Shown: piece by piece, positions 41,693 to 51,533 of the stretch
Numbering within the stretch: the stretch's first letter is position 1
Layout: every line of letters starts with the position of its first letter
Assembly (NCBI GenBank): GCA_019415335.1
Contig: DXKH01000141.1
Span: forward strand, 1-64,000
Source of the DNA: Citrobacter sp.
Lineage (GTDB): Bacteria; Pseudomonadota; Gammaproteobacteria; Enterobacterales; Enterobacteriaceae
Reading direction: 5' to 3'
Length of the DNA: 64,000 nt
Notes under the pieces: generated by a model
Told to the model about the DNA's origin: nothing
Databases searched by the model: none
What the model saw: the letters and a program-made list of their open reading frames with translations, nothing else
Position numbers and translations under genes: made by a program

Positions 41693-42304
41693 TCAGCGCT
41701 TCACACCCCTGCGCATTTTCCGGGTCGCGTATAACGCGTCCGGGTTTATCCAGAGATCATGCGCCATATCATGACGCTTGCGGTTTTTAAGCTCACGCAG
41801 CGTAATGCCGCGAATCTTTCCCTCAGCAACCCACCGCGCAATCTCCCCCGTACTGACTCGCAACTGCTTTTTCATCACCGACAACAGACTGACCTGAAAG
41901 GCGGTCGTTAAGCTGATAGTGACCTTCACCTGTTGATGCCGGGCAAGCGTCACCCGCCACTGCTCGCGAACAGCAAAGTCCGGAAGCCCGGAGAGTTCGG
42001 CATTATTTCGCTTCAGAACCTGGCGATCGTGGGCGAAAAGCAGTATCGCGCTTGCGTCATTGGCAGCGATCCGCGCATAAAGGTCGCGGTCAATACGGCT
42101 GACAGGGAGTCGCGAGAACAGGCTGATATTCCAGGTGTAATCACAATGAAGGCATTTGTAGATGCTCCAGACATCCAGTAACTTCTTCTGCGAATTCATT
42201 CTGAAAGCCCCGGAAGGGATGAAATCACGTTTGATATTGCAGGCAGGACAGCGCTTCGCGATGCGCTGATAGCCCACGGGACTGACGATCCATGTGACGT
42301 GCAT
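41693..42304 (-). CDS. DUF1062-family protein
   Basis: A 203-residue protein of the DUF1062 family. The N-terminal zinc-ribbon-like part has KRCPACNIKRDFIPSGAFRM and YKCLHCDYTWNISLFSRLPV (two CxxC pairs). The family phrase DLYARIAANDASAILLFAHD follows. The C-terminal part carries a helix-turn-helix-like segment (STGEIARWVAEGKIRGITLR), suggesting DNA binding. It is a free-standing gene on the minus strand. Its role is unknown, perhaps regulatory. Confidence 0.8.
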   Translation of the reverse strand: MHVTWIVSPVGYQRIAKRCPACNIKRDFIPSGAFRMNSQKKLLDVWSIYKCLHCDYTWNISLFSRLPVSRIDRDLYARIAANDASAILLFAHDRQVLKRNNAELSGLPDFAVREQWRVTLARHQQVKVTISLTTAFQVSLLSVMKKQLRVSTGEIARWVAEGKIRGITLRELKNRKRHDMAHDLWINPDALYATRKMRRGVKR

Positions 42305-42596
42305 GTAGACCCTTTTTTAACCCATACAAAAACGGATTCGTCCTGAACGAATCATGAATTTTGCTATGCGAAAAATATTTTTAGATATCTTTCAGTGGGT
42401 TAAGAAAAGATTTCCAGCACAACAATCCCTTGAGTTAACGATGAGTCGGTAAGACTAACAGACCCCTGTTCTCTCAATACATAAATCAAATCAATATTTG
42501 TGACACATCCAGCAGGGTTATTTGATCTGGCATCGGATTCTTCTCGAAAATTAACCGTATATTCATTCATCAACCACAGGACACAAGGAGCGTTAA

Positions 42597-42848
42597 ATGT
42601 CACAGCAAGAACCGTTTTGCCACGCCTGCGGAATGCCACTTTCCGCGCCCGATGCCAAAGGGGCAAGCGATAAATACTGTGCGTATTGCAGCGATGCCGA
42701 AGGCAATCTGAAGCCCTGGGATGAAGCCGTTTCCGGTCTGGCGGGATTTCTGGATTCCTGGCAAAAAGTGGGACCTGAAGAGTCACGTAAACGCGCAATC
42801 CGTTACCTGACGTCTATGCCCGCGTGGGCACACAAAGCGGACGACTAA
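42597..42848 (+). CDS. Putative zinc ribbon protein
   Basis: An 83-residue protein starting MSQQEPFCHACGMPLSAPDA, with KYCAYCSDAEGNLKPWDEAV next. The two CxxC pairs define the putative zinc ribbon family (Zn_ribbon_2) with its AVSGLAGFLDSW helix and an RKRAIRYLTSMPAW end. It is followed after 7 nt by a hydrolase gene, so the two are probably cotranscribed. Function of the family is unknown. Confidence 0.8.
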   Translation: MSQQEPFCHACGMPLSAPDAKGASDKYCAYCSDAEGNLKPWDEAVSGLAGFLDSWQKVGPEESRKRAIRYLTSMPAWAHKADD

Positions 42849-42855
42849 ACCGCTG

Positions 42856-43443
42856 ATGTCCAGCCAACGGTCAGATGCCGTCGTTATTCTGCATGAAATC
42901 TACGGCATCAATGTGCATATACATCGCACCAGCGACATCTGGCAAGCGCGCGGATTCGAGGTTTACACCCCCGCGCTTTTTCCACATGACAGTCCATATG
43001 ACTACGCACAACAGGATGAGGCGTATCGCAATTTTTCACACCGCGTTGGTTTTGATCCGCAGCCCATCTTAACGCTGCTCACCACACTGCGCGCACGGCA
43101 TCGCAAACTGATTGTTATCGGCTACAGTGCCGGGGCAACGCTCGCATGGCGAGTCGCAGGAAGCGGCTTGTGTGACGGGGTTATTTGCCATTACGGCTCG
43201 CGAATCCGCCAGTACAGCGATGAGGTACCCCACTGCCCTGCGCTGGTGATCATGGCCCGCCACGAACCGTCATTCAACCCAGAGGAGCTGCAACAGAAAC
43301 TGGAAAAACTCCCCCTGGTACAATGCCATATGTTCGATGCCCGGCACGGTTTCTGCGACGCCGACAGCCCCGGACACCTTGCGTGGCAGGCGCGCCATGC
43401 TGTCGCCGATGCGATCGCATTTGTCGACGCTATCTGCGGATAG
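42856..43443 (+). CDS. Dienelactone hydrolase-family protein
   Basis: A 195-residue alpha/beta hydrolase of the dienelactone hydrolase type. The start VVILHEIYGINVHI has the DLH oxyanion-region phrase, the nucleophile elbow is GYSAGATLAWR (Ser in place of the classical Cys), and the catalytic His lies in DARHGFCDADS. The acid is probably in the HEPSFNPEELQ neighbourhood. It is coupled to the zinc-ribbon gene. The natural substrate is unknown. Confidence 0.8.
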   Translation: MSSQRSDAVVILHEIYGINVHIHRTSDIWQARGFEVYTPALFPHDSPYDYAQQDEAYRNFSHRVGFDPQPILTLLTTLRARHRKLIVIGYSAGATLAWRVAGSGLCDGVICHYGSRIRQYSDEVPHCPALVIMARHEPSFNPEELQQKLEKLPLVQCHMFDARHGFCDADSPGHLAWQARHAVADAIAFVDAICG

Positions 43444-43458
43444 TCGACAGGATCGCCT

Positions 43459-43932
43459 TTATAGCCAGCGGCGAACCTGATCAGCATAGTCTTCCCACTG
43501 TGCGCCAAAGCGCTTATGAAGCTGGTACTCTTCAAAATCGATATGCAAACGGGCCACCGCCAGCATAAAGAACGGTACGGCAATCAGGCCTGGCAGACTG
43601 CCCATCCAGAGCGCAACGGCAAGTTGCACACCCGTCAGTCCAAGATAAATAGGGTTTCGGCTCCAGGCATAACATCCGTGCGTGACCAGCGTCGTCGTTT
43701 TATCCGCCTGAAGCGGATTGAGCGTGGTGCGATTCACATGCATGTGCCACGCGGTCATCAGGATGACGCCAAGGCTTAGCGCGGCAATGGCCAGGCTCGG
43801 GATCCGGGTGACCAGACCAAAGGTCAAACGCGGATTTGCCGTCAGACAATCTCCCACGACAAAGATTAACAGGATGACCGGCGGCGGAAACCGACTCCTG
43901 AGCTTTTCGAGACGCGCGTTGATCGGTTTCAT
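43459..43932 (-). CDS. Isoprenylcysteine carboxyl methyltransferase-like membrane protein
   Basis: A 157-residue membrane protein with about four hydrophobic segments (near residues 17-34, 43-62, 92-112 and 114-129). The C-terminal methyltransferase motif is GCYAWSRNPIYLGL together with FEEYQLHKRFGAQWEDYADQ, as in the ICMT/PEMT-like family. Bacterial members probably methylate small thiols or lipids using S-adenosylmethionine. It is transcribed alone, convergent with the hydrolase. Confidence 0.8.
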   Translation of the reverse strand: MKPINARLEKLRSRFPPPVILLIFVVGDCLTANPRLTFGLVTRIPSLAIAALSLGVILMTAWHMHVNRTTLNPLQADKTTTLVTHGCYAWSRNPIYLGLTGVQLAVALWMGSLPGLIAVPFFMLAVARLHIDFEEYQLHKRFGAQWEDYADQVRRWL

Positions 43933-44058
43933 TTCTCTCCTTCTGCACCGCGAATATTTGAGACTTTTCAGATCCCTTTGAATATTGCCTGATAAATTAT
44001 TATTAAACTATGCTCAATACGGTGCGGTAATTCCTCTCTTTTCAAAAAGGTGATAATT

Positions 44059-44391
44059 ATGGCCGGTTGGTTTGAATTAAGTAAGAGTACAAACGATCAG
44101 TTCCGTTTTGTATTGAAAGCAGGTAATGGCGAGGTGATCCTCACGAGCGAGCTGTATACCACGAAGGCGGCGGCAGAAAACGGCATTGCCTCCGTTCAGT
44201 CGAACAGCCCGCTGGACGAGCGCTACGAAACCAAAACAGCGTCGAACGGTAAGTTCTTTTTTAATTTAAAAGCAGGTAACCATCAGGTCATTGGCACCAG
44301 CCAGATGTATGCCTCCACGCAGTCGCGTGACGTCGGTATCGCGTCAGTAAAAACAAACGGCAGCAGCAAAACGATAAAAGAGCAGATCTGA
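44059..44391 (+). CDS. yegP: YegP family protein (DUF1508)
   Basis: A 110-residue protein starting MAGWFELSKSTNDQFRFVLK. It has two DUF1508 repeats, each with FKLKAGNG-type segments: FVLKAGNGEVILTSELYTTK and FNLKAGNHQVIGTSQMYAST. Length and sequence match YegP of E. coli. The start at 44059 lies behind AAGGTG. The fold is a small beta-rich tandem repeat; function remains unknown. A terminator follows the stop. Confidence 0.88.
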   Translation: MAGWFELSKSTNDQFRFVLKAGNGEVILTSELYTTKAAAENGIASVQSNSPLDERYETKTASNGKFFFNLKAGNHQVIGTSQMYASTQSRDVGIASVKTNGSSKTIKEQI

Positions 44392-44408
44392 TTTTTTGAC
44401 ATAAATAG

Positions 44409-44438
44409 CCAGATCGGGAAATACCGATCTGGCCTTTT
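44409..44438 (+). terminator. Terminator after yegP
   Basis: CCAGATCGG (44409-44417) pairs with CCGATCTGG (44424-44432) and is followed by CCTTTTAT. It ends the yegP transcript and abuts the 3' end of the convergent transporter operon. Confidence 0.8.
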
Positions 44439-44441
44439 ATA

Positions 44442-45164
44442 TCAAAGGACCTTACTTAAAAATTCAGCCGTTCGCGGATTCGCTGGCGACGTAAAAAGCA
44501 CATCAGGCGTTCCTTCTTCCTGAATAATACCGTGATCGATAAAAATAACCCGGTCAGCCACTTCACGGGCAAACCCCATTTCATGGGTGACGATCGCCAT
44601 GGTCATGCCTTCGTTGGCCAGGTTCTTCATGACCTCCAGCACATCCCCGACTAACTCCGGGTCCAGCGCCGAGGTTGGCTCGTCGAACAGCATGATCGAG
44701 GGATTCATTGCCAGCGCGCGCGCAATCGCCACGCGCTGCTGTTGACCGCCCGACAGGCGCGAAGGCCAGGCGTCGCGTTTATCGCTTAGCCCGACTTTTT
44801 CCAACAGCATTTCAGCCCGACTGACCGCGTCACTGCGGGAGAGACCCAACAGCATTTGCGGTGCCATCATCAGGTTGTCCAGCACCGTCATGTGCGGAAA
44901 CAGATTAAAACGCTGGAACACCATCCCCACGCTTTCACGCATTTTATTGAGATCGGTTTTGCGATCGTGAACGGCAAAACCATTCACCATCACTTCGCCT
45001 TCTGTGACTGTCTCAAGCGCATTCATACAGCGCAAGAAGGTGCTTTTCCCGGACCCTGACGGACCAATGATGCATACCACCTCCTGCGGTTTGATATCAC
45101 AGTCAATCCCGCGCAGAACGTGGTTGTCACCAAAGTGTTTATGTAAATTTTTAATGTGGATCAC
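44442..45164 (-). CDS. Polar amino-acid ABC transporter ATP-binding protein
   Basis: A 240-residue ATPase. Walker A is [13 protein letters not shown], the Q-loop [15 protein letters not shown], the signature [17 protein letters not shown], Walker [18 protein letters not shown] and the switch His in VTHEMGFA. It belongs to the GlnQ/ArtP-type polar amino-acid group. The GTG at 45164 gives [12 protein letters not shown], the family start; a TTG three codons earlier is the alternative. It is the third gene of a binding protein-permease-ATPase operon. Confidence 0.9.
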   Translation of the reverse strand: MIHIKNLHKHFGDNHVLRGIDCDIKPQEVVCIIGPSGSGKSTFLRCMNALETVTEGEVMVNGFAVHDRKTDLNKMRESVGMVFQRFNLFPHMTVLDNLMMAPQMLLGLSRSDAVSRAEMLLEKVGLSDKRDAWPSRLSGGQQQRVAIARALAMNPSIMLFDEPTSALDPELVGDVLEVMKNLANEGMTMAIVTHEMGFAREVADRVIFIDHGIIQEEGTPDVLFTSPANPRTAEFLSKVL

Positions 45165-45915
45165 TTTTACCAAACCTTTTTTCCAGACGGTTAACCAGCT
45201 GCGCCAGCAGGAAGGTGAGTACCCAATACACCAGTGAAATGGTCAGGTAGGGTTCCCAATAGGTTGCGTAAGCCCCTGAAACCGTACGCGCCGCGTAGGC
45301 CAAATCGGCAAGCCCGATCGCCGAGGCGAGTGAGGAATCTTTGACAATCGCAATGGCGTTATTGCCCAGCGGAGGAAGAATGCGGCGAAAAGCCTGAGGC
45401 AGGATCACTTTGCGCATGGTTTTCCACCATGGCATCCCCAGTGCCCGCGAGGCTTCCATCTGGCCAGGATCAATCGACTGGATCCCCGCACGGAAGATCT
45501 CGGAAACATAGGCCCCGGCGTTCAGCGTGATCGCCACAATACAGGATAAGAACGCCCCGTAACCCGAGCGCAATTCGCGGGCAAAATCGGCGCTCATCAG
45601 CCCGCTGGTGACCAGCATTCCGTCACGGGGATTGATGAACAACGGCACCAGCGCAAAATGGACGACCATGATCTGTACAAACAGTGGCGTTCCGCGAAAG
45701 GCGCTGACGTAGAAACGAACGGGATACTGAACAAGATAGCGGAGTGCGTATTTCCAGAAGCCGTGCTCGGCTTTCGCCATGCGGCCCAGCCCCAGCGTCA
45801 GCCCCCAGAGTGTGCCAAGACAGACACAGATGATGGTGCATTTTATGGTCATCCACGCGCCTTCCATAAATAATGGCGCATACTCCTGGATGATTTCCCA
45901 ACGAAATCCCGTCAT
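45151..45915 (-). CDS. Polar amino-acid ABC transporter permease
   Basis: A 254-residue inner-membrane permease of the HisM/GlnP type, with five or more hydrophobic segments and the conserved EAA loop [20 protein letters not shown], which docks on the ATPase. The phrase [20 protein letters not shown] is also typical. The ATG at 45915 with AGGGG ahead is preferred over a start 33 nt upstream. It overlaps the ATPase gene by 14 nt and probably works as a homodimer, since only one permease gene is present. Confidence 0.9.
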   Translation of the reverse strand: MTGFRWEIIQEYAPLFMEGAWMTIKCTIICVCLGTLWGLTLGLGRMAKAEHGFWKYALRYLVQYPVRFYVSAFRGTPLFVQIMVVHFALVPLFINPRDGMLVTSGLMSADFARELRSGYGAFLSCIVAITLNAGAYVSEIFRAGIQSIDPGQMEASRALGMPWWKTMRKVILPQAFRRILPPLGNNAIAIVKDSSLASAIGLADLAYAARTVSGAYATYWEPYLTISLVYWVLTFLLAQLVNRLEKRFGKSDPH

Positions 45916-45979
45916 GGTTTTCCCCTGCAAAAAAGCTGACACAGACATCGTGTCAGCCTAAAAAAATGAATAAAGCAAA

Positions 45980-46747
45980 TTACTCTGACGGAAGCGTCGG
46001 GACTTCGCTGTCAAACCAGGTTTTATAAATTTTATCGTAGGTACCGTCAGCGATGATTTTCTTCAGTCCCGCGTTAATCTTCTGCTGTAATTCGGTATTC
46101 CCTTTGGCGACCGCAATACCAAAATACTGGCGCTCAAACTTGGCATCCGGGACGAGCTTGAACTGTTTCTCCGGATGCTGCTTGATGTAGTATTTCACCA
46201 CGCCCACATCACCGACCGCCGCGCTAACGCCATCTTCAAACAACTCCTGCAGCATTAACGGGGTATTATCGAAACGCTTAATCGCGGTGCTGTTTTTCCC
46301 CAGAACGCCAGAAACCACAATGTCACCGGTGCTGGAGTTAACGACGCCAACCTTTTCCGTTTTCAGCGAGTCCAGAGAACTCACTTTTGAATCAGCCGGA
46401 ACGACAATGGATTGCTCCGCCGGGAAATATGGAAGAGAAAAATCTACCATCTGCTTACGTTTATCCGTGATGGTGATCCCCGAAATAATGATGTCGCGAT
46501 CCCCGGAACCCAGCGTCGCGAAAATACCTTCCCACGGCGTGTTGACCAGTTTGACATCAAAATTTTCTGCTTTAGCAATGGCTTTAATAATGTCGATATC
46601 AAAGCCTTCCAGCTGTTTCTGGCTGTTTTCAAATTCGAATGGGCGATAGGTGCCACCCGCGCCGACCACATAGGTTTCTTGTGCTGCAAAAGCGGCCCCG
46701 GTCAACACCATCATCAAACATCCTGCTTTTATCCACTGACTGAACAT
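45980..46747 (-). CDS. Polar amino-acid ABC transporter periplasmic binding protein
   Basis: A 255-residue solute-binding protein. The signal peptide (MFSQWIKAGCLMMVLTGAAFA) ends with an AFA-A type I cleavage site. The mature protein has GTYRPFEFENSQKQLEGFDI and the ligand-binding segment ISGITITDKRKQMVDFSLPY of the family 3 binding proteins. It is the first gene of the operon. Ligand identity (polar or charged amino acid) cannot be read with certainty. Confidence 0.9.
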   Translation of the reverse strand: MFSQWIKAGCLMMVLTGAAFAAQETYVVGAGGTYRPFEFENSQKQLEGFDIDIIKAIAKAENFDVKLVNTPWEGIFATLGSGDRDIIISGITITDKRKQMVDFSLPYFPAEQSIVVPADSKVSSLDSLKTEKVGVVNSSTGDIVVSGVLGKNSTAIKRFDNTPLMLQELFEDGVSAAVGDVGVVKYYIKQHPEKQFKLVPDAKFERQYFGIAVAKGNTELQQKINAGLKKIIADGTYDKIYKTWFDSEVPTLPSE

Positions 46748-46853
46748 TCCCTTCCCCTGTTATTTTTATGCACATTTACTGCATAAAAATACCCAAACTG
46801 ATTTCCTTATGCAATCACAATCTGATCCGCGGCTTACCTCGCCGAATCGCCGT

Positions 46854-47747
46854 TTAGCTCACCGCGTTTACAGCCTTTGCGCCTTCCTGCGCCATTGCGA
46901 CAAACGCCCTGGCGGCAGCGGTTCGCCAGGCACCTTTGCGCTGCAATAATACGGCCGTGCGTTCGAGCAGTTGTGGCGTCAGTGAAACGGCCCGCAGATC
47001 GTTGCGTTGCATTGCGATAGGCGCAGGCAGTAGCGTGGATAATCCGGTACGTCGCACCAGTTCCAGCACCGCGCTGATGGAATTGACCTCCATGAGGATC
47101 TGCGGTCGCAGTCCAGCCTGGCGGCAGTAACGGTCAATCTGTTCCCGGGTAGCAAACTCCGCGCTCAATAAAATCAACTTTTCATCATTAAGCACGCTCA
47201 AATCCGCCGACGCTTGCGCCGCCAACGGATGATGACTTGCCACAACCAGGGCCAGGTTTTCGGTCAGCAACGGCTGTGCATCGATATCCGCAGAGTGAAT
47301 CTCATCAAAGGCAATACCGACATCGAGTTCATCATTGACCAGCATCTCTTCGATTTTGTCCTGCGAGAGTTCCTGCAGCTGTAAGGTCACATTGGGATAG
47401 CGGGTATAGAATTCAGCCAGCAGCGGGCCGATAAACCAGGCGGTAAAAGTCGGCGTCACCGCGACGCGCAGGGCACCCCGACTCAGATCCTCTACATCAT
47501 GAATAGCGCGTTTGCCCTCTTCCAGCGCCTGTAGCGCGCTACGCGCATAGCGCAGATAAACCTCTCCCGCATCCGTCAACCGGGTCGTACGCCCGCTGCG
47601 ATCGAACAACTGCACGCCTAACCTCTCCTCCAGTTGCCTGATTTGCTGCGAAAGCGCCGGTTGCGAAACGTGCAGCGCCGCCGCTGCACGAGTGAATCCG
47701 TGATGCTCCGCCACGGCAAGAAAATAGTGAGTATGTCGATCCAGCAT
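46854..47747 (-). CDS. cynR: LysR-type regulator of the cyn operon, CynR
   Basis: A 297-residue LysR-type regulator. The N-terminal helix-turn-helix is [20 protein letters not shown] (about residues 16-35), and the effector domain follows with APTFTAW-like [20 protein letters not shown]. It diverges from cynT and matches CynR in length (299 in E. coli) and position. It would activate cynTS in response to cyanate. The intergenic region has inverted ATAAGA/TCTTAT half-sites (47759-47764 and 47800-47805). Confidence 0.9.
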   Translation of the reverse strand: MLDRHTHYFLAVAEHHGFTRAAAALHVSQPALSQQIRQLEERLGVQLFDRSGRTTRLTDAGEVYLRYARSALQALEEGKRAIHDVEDLSRGALRVAVTPTFTAWFIGPLLAEFYTRYPNVTLQLQELSQDKIEEMLVNDELDVGIAFDEIHSADIDAQPLLTENLALVVASHHPLAAQASADLSVLNDEKLILLSAEFATREQIDRYCRQAGLRPQILMEVNSISAVLELVRRTGLSTLLPAPIAMQRNDLRAVSLTPQLLERTAVLLQRKGAWRTAAARAFVAMAQEGAKAVNAVS

Positions 47748-47857
47748 CGCCTTTACCTATAAGATTTTTCAATAGACTCCATTATAAATGAGACTTTTAT
47801 CTTATGATGCGAAGCGCGTAGCCTGTGTCCATCGCATCGCGAGACAGAGGATTATTC

Positions 47858-48517
47858 GTGAAAGAGATTATTGATGGCTTCCTGAAGTTTCAGCGCAAGG
47901 TATTTCCTGAACGCGCGGAATTGTTCAGACGCCTTGCCACCCAGCAAAACCCCCGTGCGTTATTCATCTCCTGTTCGGACAGCCGTCTGGTTCCCGAACT
48001 GGTCACGCAGCGCGAGCCAGGCGATCTGTTTGTGATCCGCAACGCCGGTAACATTGTGCCGTCATACGGTCCGGAGCCCGGCGGGGTGACCGCCTCGGTG
48101 GAATACGCCGTCTCTGCACTTCGCGTCAACGACATTGTGATCTGTGGGCACTCCGACTGCGGCGCGATGACCGCCATTGCTGGCTGTCACTGCCTGGATC
48201 ACATGCCCGCCGTCGACCACTGGTTGCGCTATGCGGACTCCGCTCGCGTGGTCAACGAATCACGGACACACACCTCTTTGGCCGAGAAAACGGCCTCGAT
48301 GGTGCGTGAAAACGTCATCGCACAACTCGCCAACATCCAGACCCATCCCTCCGTGCGCCTCGCACTTGAGGAGGGGCGCATTGCGCTCCACGGCTGGGTT
48401 TACGACATCGAAAGCGCAGAGATTACCGCTTACGACGGTGCCAGCGGACAGTTCGTCTCTCTGGCGAAAAACCCAGACACCTGCGCGATGCCTTACCGCC
48501 AGCCATCCGCAGCCTGA
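47858..48517 (+). CDS. cynT: Carbonic anhydrase CynT
   Basis: A 219-residue beta-class carbonic anhydrase, exactly the length of E. coli CynT when started at the GTG of 47858 ([14 protein letters not shown]). The zinc ligands are Cys39 (FISCSDSR), His98 and Cys101 ([10 protein letters not shown]), with the Asp41-Arg43 dyad. It supplies bicarbonate to cyanase and prevents its depletion during cyanate breakdown. First gene of the cyn operon; 32 nt separate it from cynS. Confidence 0.95.
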   Translation: MKEIIDGFLKFQRKVFPERAELFRRLATQQNPRALFISCSDSRLVPELVTQREPGDLFVIRNAGNIVPSYGPEPGGVTASVEYAVSALRVNDIVICGHSDCGAMTAIAGCHCLDHMPAVDHWLRYADSARVVNESRTHTSLAEKTASMVRENVIAQLANIQTHPSVRLALEEGRIALHGWVYDIESAEITAYDGASGQFVSLAKNPDTCAMPYRQPSAA

Positions 48518-48549
48518 GCAATTTTTTAACGTATCAAAGAGGTTTCATC

Positions 48550-49020
48550 ATGATTCAGTCGCAAATTAACCGTGATATTCGCCTGGCGCTGGCCGACCAG
48601 ATTCTGCTGAGCAAAGCCAAAAAAGATCTCACGTTTGCCCAACTTGCGGACGGCACCGGTTTATCAGAAGCGTTTGTCACTGCCGCGCTGCTCGGTCAAC
48701 ATGCTCTCCCGGCCGATGCTGCGCGTCTCGTCGGCGAGAAACTGGCCCTCGACAGCGATGCGGTACTGTTGTTACAGACCATTCCTCTGCGCGGCAGTAT
48801 TGACGATCGCGTACCGACAGACCCGACGATGTACCGTTTCTATGAGATGTTGCAGGTTTACGGCACCACGCTAAAAGCGCTGGTTCACGAAAAATTTGGC
48901 GACGGCATTATCAGCGCCATTAATTTCAGGCTGGAGGTAAAAAAAGTGGCGGATCCAGAAGGCGGTGAACGCGCCGTGATTACTCTGGATGGTAAGTACT
49001 TGCCGACGAAACCTTTTTAA
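48550..49020 (+). CDS. cynS: Cyanate hydratase (cyanase) CynS
   Basis: A 156-residue cyanase, identical in length to E. coli CynS. The catalytic Arg96, Glu99 (TMYRFYEML) and Ser122 ([10 protein letters not shown]) are all present. The N-terminal helical domain resembles a lambda-repressor fold. It turns cyanate and bicarbonate into ammonia and carbon dioxide, working with CynT. No defect is seen, in contrast to cynX downstream. Confidence 0.97.
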   Translation: MIQSQINRDIRLALADQILLSKAKKDLTFAQLADGTGLSEAFVTAALLGQHALPADAARLVGEKLALDSDAVLLLQTIPLRGSIDDRVPTDPTMYRFYEMLQVYGTTLKALVHEKFGDGIISAINFRLEVKKVADPEGGERAVITLDGKYLPTKPF

Positions 49021-49081
49021 TCCATCAGAACGATGCGCCCTGACGTATCGTTCTTCTTTTCTCTGCTCACAGGAGTCAAGC

Positions 49082-49540
49082 ATGTCTGCACATGACAACT
49101 ATCTGCAACAGGCACTGGTCCTGGCTGCCCGCAACGTTGAACAGGGTGGACGCCCGTTTGGCGCAGTTATTGTTCGCAACGGCGAAACGATCGCCGAAGC
49201 CGTCAATACATTGCATCTGGATGATGATCCCACCGGGCATGCGGAACTCAACGCCATTCGGGCGATTGCGGCCCATTCCGGCAGCGCGGCGCTTCGCGAA
49301 TGCGTGGTTTACGCCAGCGGACAACCGTGCCCGATGTGCCTTAGCGCGATGTATCTCACCGGCGTAAAAGAAGTCTGGTTCGCCAACAGCAATGGCGACG
49401 GCGAAACGTTCCGTCTCTCCACGGCGGCCATTTATCAGCAACTACAGCAGCCTCTCGAACAACAAACGCTGCCCATTCATCATCTTCCGCAGCCCAATGG
49501 ACTGGCCGTTTATCAACGCTGGGCTGAAAAACAGTCATGA
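49082..49540 (+). CDS. Nucleoside/guanine deaminase-family protein inserted in the cyn operon
   Basis: A 152-residue cytidine deaminase-fold enzyme. Zinc ligands and the proton shuttle are in TGHAELNAIRAIA (His53 and Glu55) and GQPCPMCLSAMYL (Cys83 and Cys86). The PCPMC form and the ending resemble guanine deaminase/TadA-like nucleoside deaminases rather than dCMP deaminase. It lies between cynS and cynX, and its stop overlaps the cynX start (ATGA). In E. coli cynTSX has no such gene. The substrate could be a purine or another amidine-type compound. Confidence 0.85.
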   Translation: MSAHDNYLQQALVLAARNVEQGGRPFGAVIVRNGETIAEAVNTLHLDDDPTGHAELNAIRAIAAHSGSAALRECVVYASGQPCPMCLSAMYLTGVKEVWFANSNGDGETFRLSTAAIYQQLQQPLEQQTLPIHHLPQPNGLAVYQRWAEKQS

Positions 49541-50718
49541 ACAAAACCCCCCGCGTTGGCCTGATGCTGCTGATTCTGGTGCTGATTGGCCTGAATATGC
49601 GTCCACTACTGACCTCTGTCGGCCCCCTCATGCCGCAACTGCGTGCCGCCAGCGGCATGAGCTTTGCCGTGGCGTCGCTGCTCACAGCGCTACCGATGAT
49701 CGCCATGGGCGCGCTGGCGTTGGCAGGTGGGTGGATCCATCGCCATACCAGTGAGCGTCTCAGTGTCGCCTTAAGTTTGTTGATGGTTATTATCGGCGCG
49801 CTGCTTCGTGAACTGGCGCCGCACAGCGTTGTGCTGCTCAGCAGCGCTCTGCTGGGCGGCATTGGTATTGGGATCATTCAGGTTGTGATGCCCACGGTGA
49901 TTAAACGTCTTTTCCGTCGCCGCATGCCGCAGGTAATGGGGCTCTGGTCAGCCGCACTCATGGGCGGAGGGGGGCTCGGTGCAGCGCTGACGCCGTGGAT
50001 CGCGCAACACAGCGAACTCTGGCATCGCTCGCTGGTATGGTGAGCTTTGCCCGCGCTGATTGCCCTGGTCGGCTGGCTGGCGCAGAGTCGCGCAGCAGAG
50101 ATGCCTTCACCTCACCCGAAAAGCGCTGTCGTACGCGTCGTCATCAATCCACGCGCCTGGACGCTGGGACTTTATTTTGGCGTGATCAATGGCGGTTATG
50201 GCAGTCTGATTGCCTGGCTGCCGCCATACTATATTCAACTGGGCGAAAGTACGCAGTTCAGCGGCACGTTGCTGGCACTGATGACCGTCGGCCAGACAGC
50301 GGGGGCGCTGATATTATCGATGCTCGCGCGTCATCAGGATCGCCGTAAACTGCTGCTCTTCACGCTGACCTTACAGATGATTGGCTTTTGCGGCTTTATC
50401 TTCTGGCCTGTGCAACTGCCTATTCTTTGGGCCGTGGTTTGCGGAATCGGTCTGGGTGGCGCATTTCCTTTATGTCTCGTGCTGGCGCTCGACCACGCCC
50501 AACATCCGGTGATATCCGGAAAACTAGTCGCTTTTATGCAGGGGATTGGATTTATTATCGCCGGCCTCTCTCCGTGGTTCTCCGGCATATTGCGTAGTCT
50601 GAGCGGCAATTACTGGCTTGACTGGACGTTCCACGCCCTCTGTGTTGCTGGGCTGATGGCGCTCACGCTGCGTTTCGTGCCCGCGCGCTATCCACAAGAG
50701 TGGTCAGTCACCGAATAA
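49537..50718 (+). pseudogene. cynX: CynX MFS transporter, interrupted by in-frame TGA
   Basis: The frame of about 393 codons matches CynX (LNMRPLLTSVGPLMPQLRAA, GLWSAALMGGGGLGAALTPW), a 12-helix major facilitator family member of the cyanate operon. Codon 169 (50041-50043) is TGA where E. coli CynX has a second Trp (WWALPA), so TGG to TGA explains it. Both halves are otherwise intact and in one frame. The first half would give about 168 residues with five or six helices. Leaky UGA readthrough cannot be excluded. Confidence 0.85.
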
Positions 50719-50774
50719 GGCGCGAAGGAAAGAAAGAGGGAATTAACCGGGTCGTTCTGGTTGTTCCTAACAAC

Positions 50775-50800
50775 GAAAGTGCCAGTTAGCTGGCACTTTC
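50775..50800. terminator. Perfect inverted repeat after cynX
   Basis: GAAAGTGCCAG (50775-50785) and CTGGCACTTTC (50790-50800) form an 11-bp stem with a TTAG loop between cynX and the convergent yfdY. No U-run follows on either strand. It is probably a weak bidirectional terminator or transcript-end stabiliser. Confidence 0.5.
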
Positions 50801-50868
50801 CCACAGGACGCGACAACCCAATATAAAAAATGGCAATCATCAATATTAATGATTTATTGCCGTGCGAA

Positions 50869-51111
50869 TTAACGCTTACCGTAACCCACCATAAAACGAA
50901 TGATCAGGCCGCAGGCCGGTGAAAGAAAAAGAAACAATCCTGTGACCATTTCATCACCCGCAGTCAACCACATCGTGGTGTAGTATATCAGCACCGCCAG
51001 AACGACCATGCCGATAAACGCGCTAATGGCTGATATCCAACCTAAAACCTGCGCGATATAACCACTAACACCCAGCATACTCGCGAGCAGAAAGGCTAAA
51101 AAAAAGATCAT
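50869..51111 (-). CDS. yfdY: YfdY (DUF2545) small membrane protein
   Basis: An 80-residue membrane protein starting MIFFLAFLLASMLGVSGYIA, with three hydrophobic segments. Length and sequence match YfdY, which in E. coli also lies beside lpxP. The ATG at 51111 with GGAGG-type CAAAAAGGAGGTA ahead is chosen; an upstream start would add 10 residues containing the ribosome site. Function unknown. It marks the beginning of the conserved core region. Confidence 0.9.
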   Translation of the reverse strand: MIFFLAFLLASMLGVSGYIAQVLGWISAISAFIGMVVLAVLIYYTTMWLTAGDEMVTGLFLFLSPACGLIIRFMVGYGKR

Positions 51112-51533
51112 CGCCGTACCTCCTTTTTGCGTGAACTCCAAACGTAAATCCTTACTCTCCTTATACTTTTAAGCATAAACTAAAGCGCCACCTCCGGCAA
51201 ATCTCACAACTTTTTTATAACATGTGTAATTATACGAATATTCCGCATTGTGCTTTTCTAACCTTATTAAAAACAAACAATTAAAAAACACGACATTATT
51301 CTTTATACGCAATGCAAATATTTACGCTTCTTGATTAATTATTTGTGGCTGACATTAATCTCCTGGTGGTACATTATACGTCCAGCATTCATGCCCCTCG
51401 TGGTTTTATCCTGACGCAGTTTTACACTCTTTGCAGGAACCATTGTCGTACATGATGGCCTAAGACATTGAGTGTACCGCGTTGGAGAATACGTCTTCTG
51501 CGATACAAAAATGGGTATCTTTAGAAGGTATTT
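51112..51533. promoter_or_regulatory. Divergent control region yfdY/lpxP
   Basis: A 420-nt region without genes. The half near yfdY is AT-rich and should hold its promoter. The half near lpxP likely gives a long 5' leader, as known for cold-induced genes, with a GTACATTATACG segment near 51367-51380 as a possible -10 area. No sRNA or repeat is evident. Confidence 0.4.

Noticed and set aside
50041..50043. In-frame TGA of cynX as a selenocysteine codon
   Set aside because: The homologous residue is Trp, not Cys, and no SECIS-like hairpin is evident right behind it; a TGG to TGA change is simpler.
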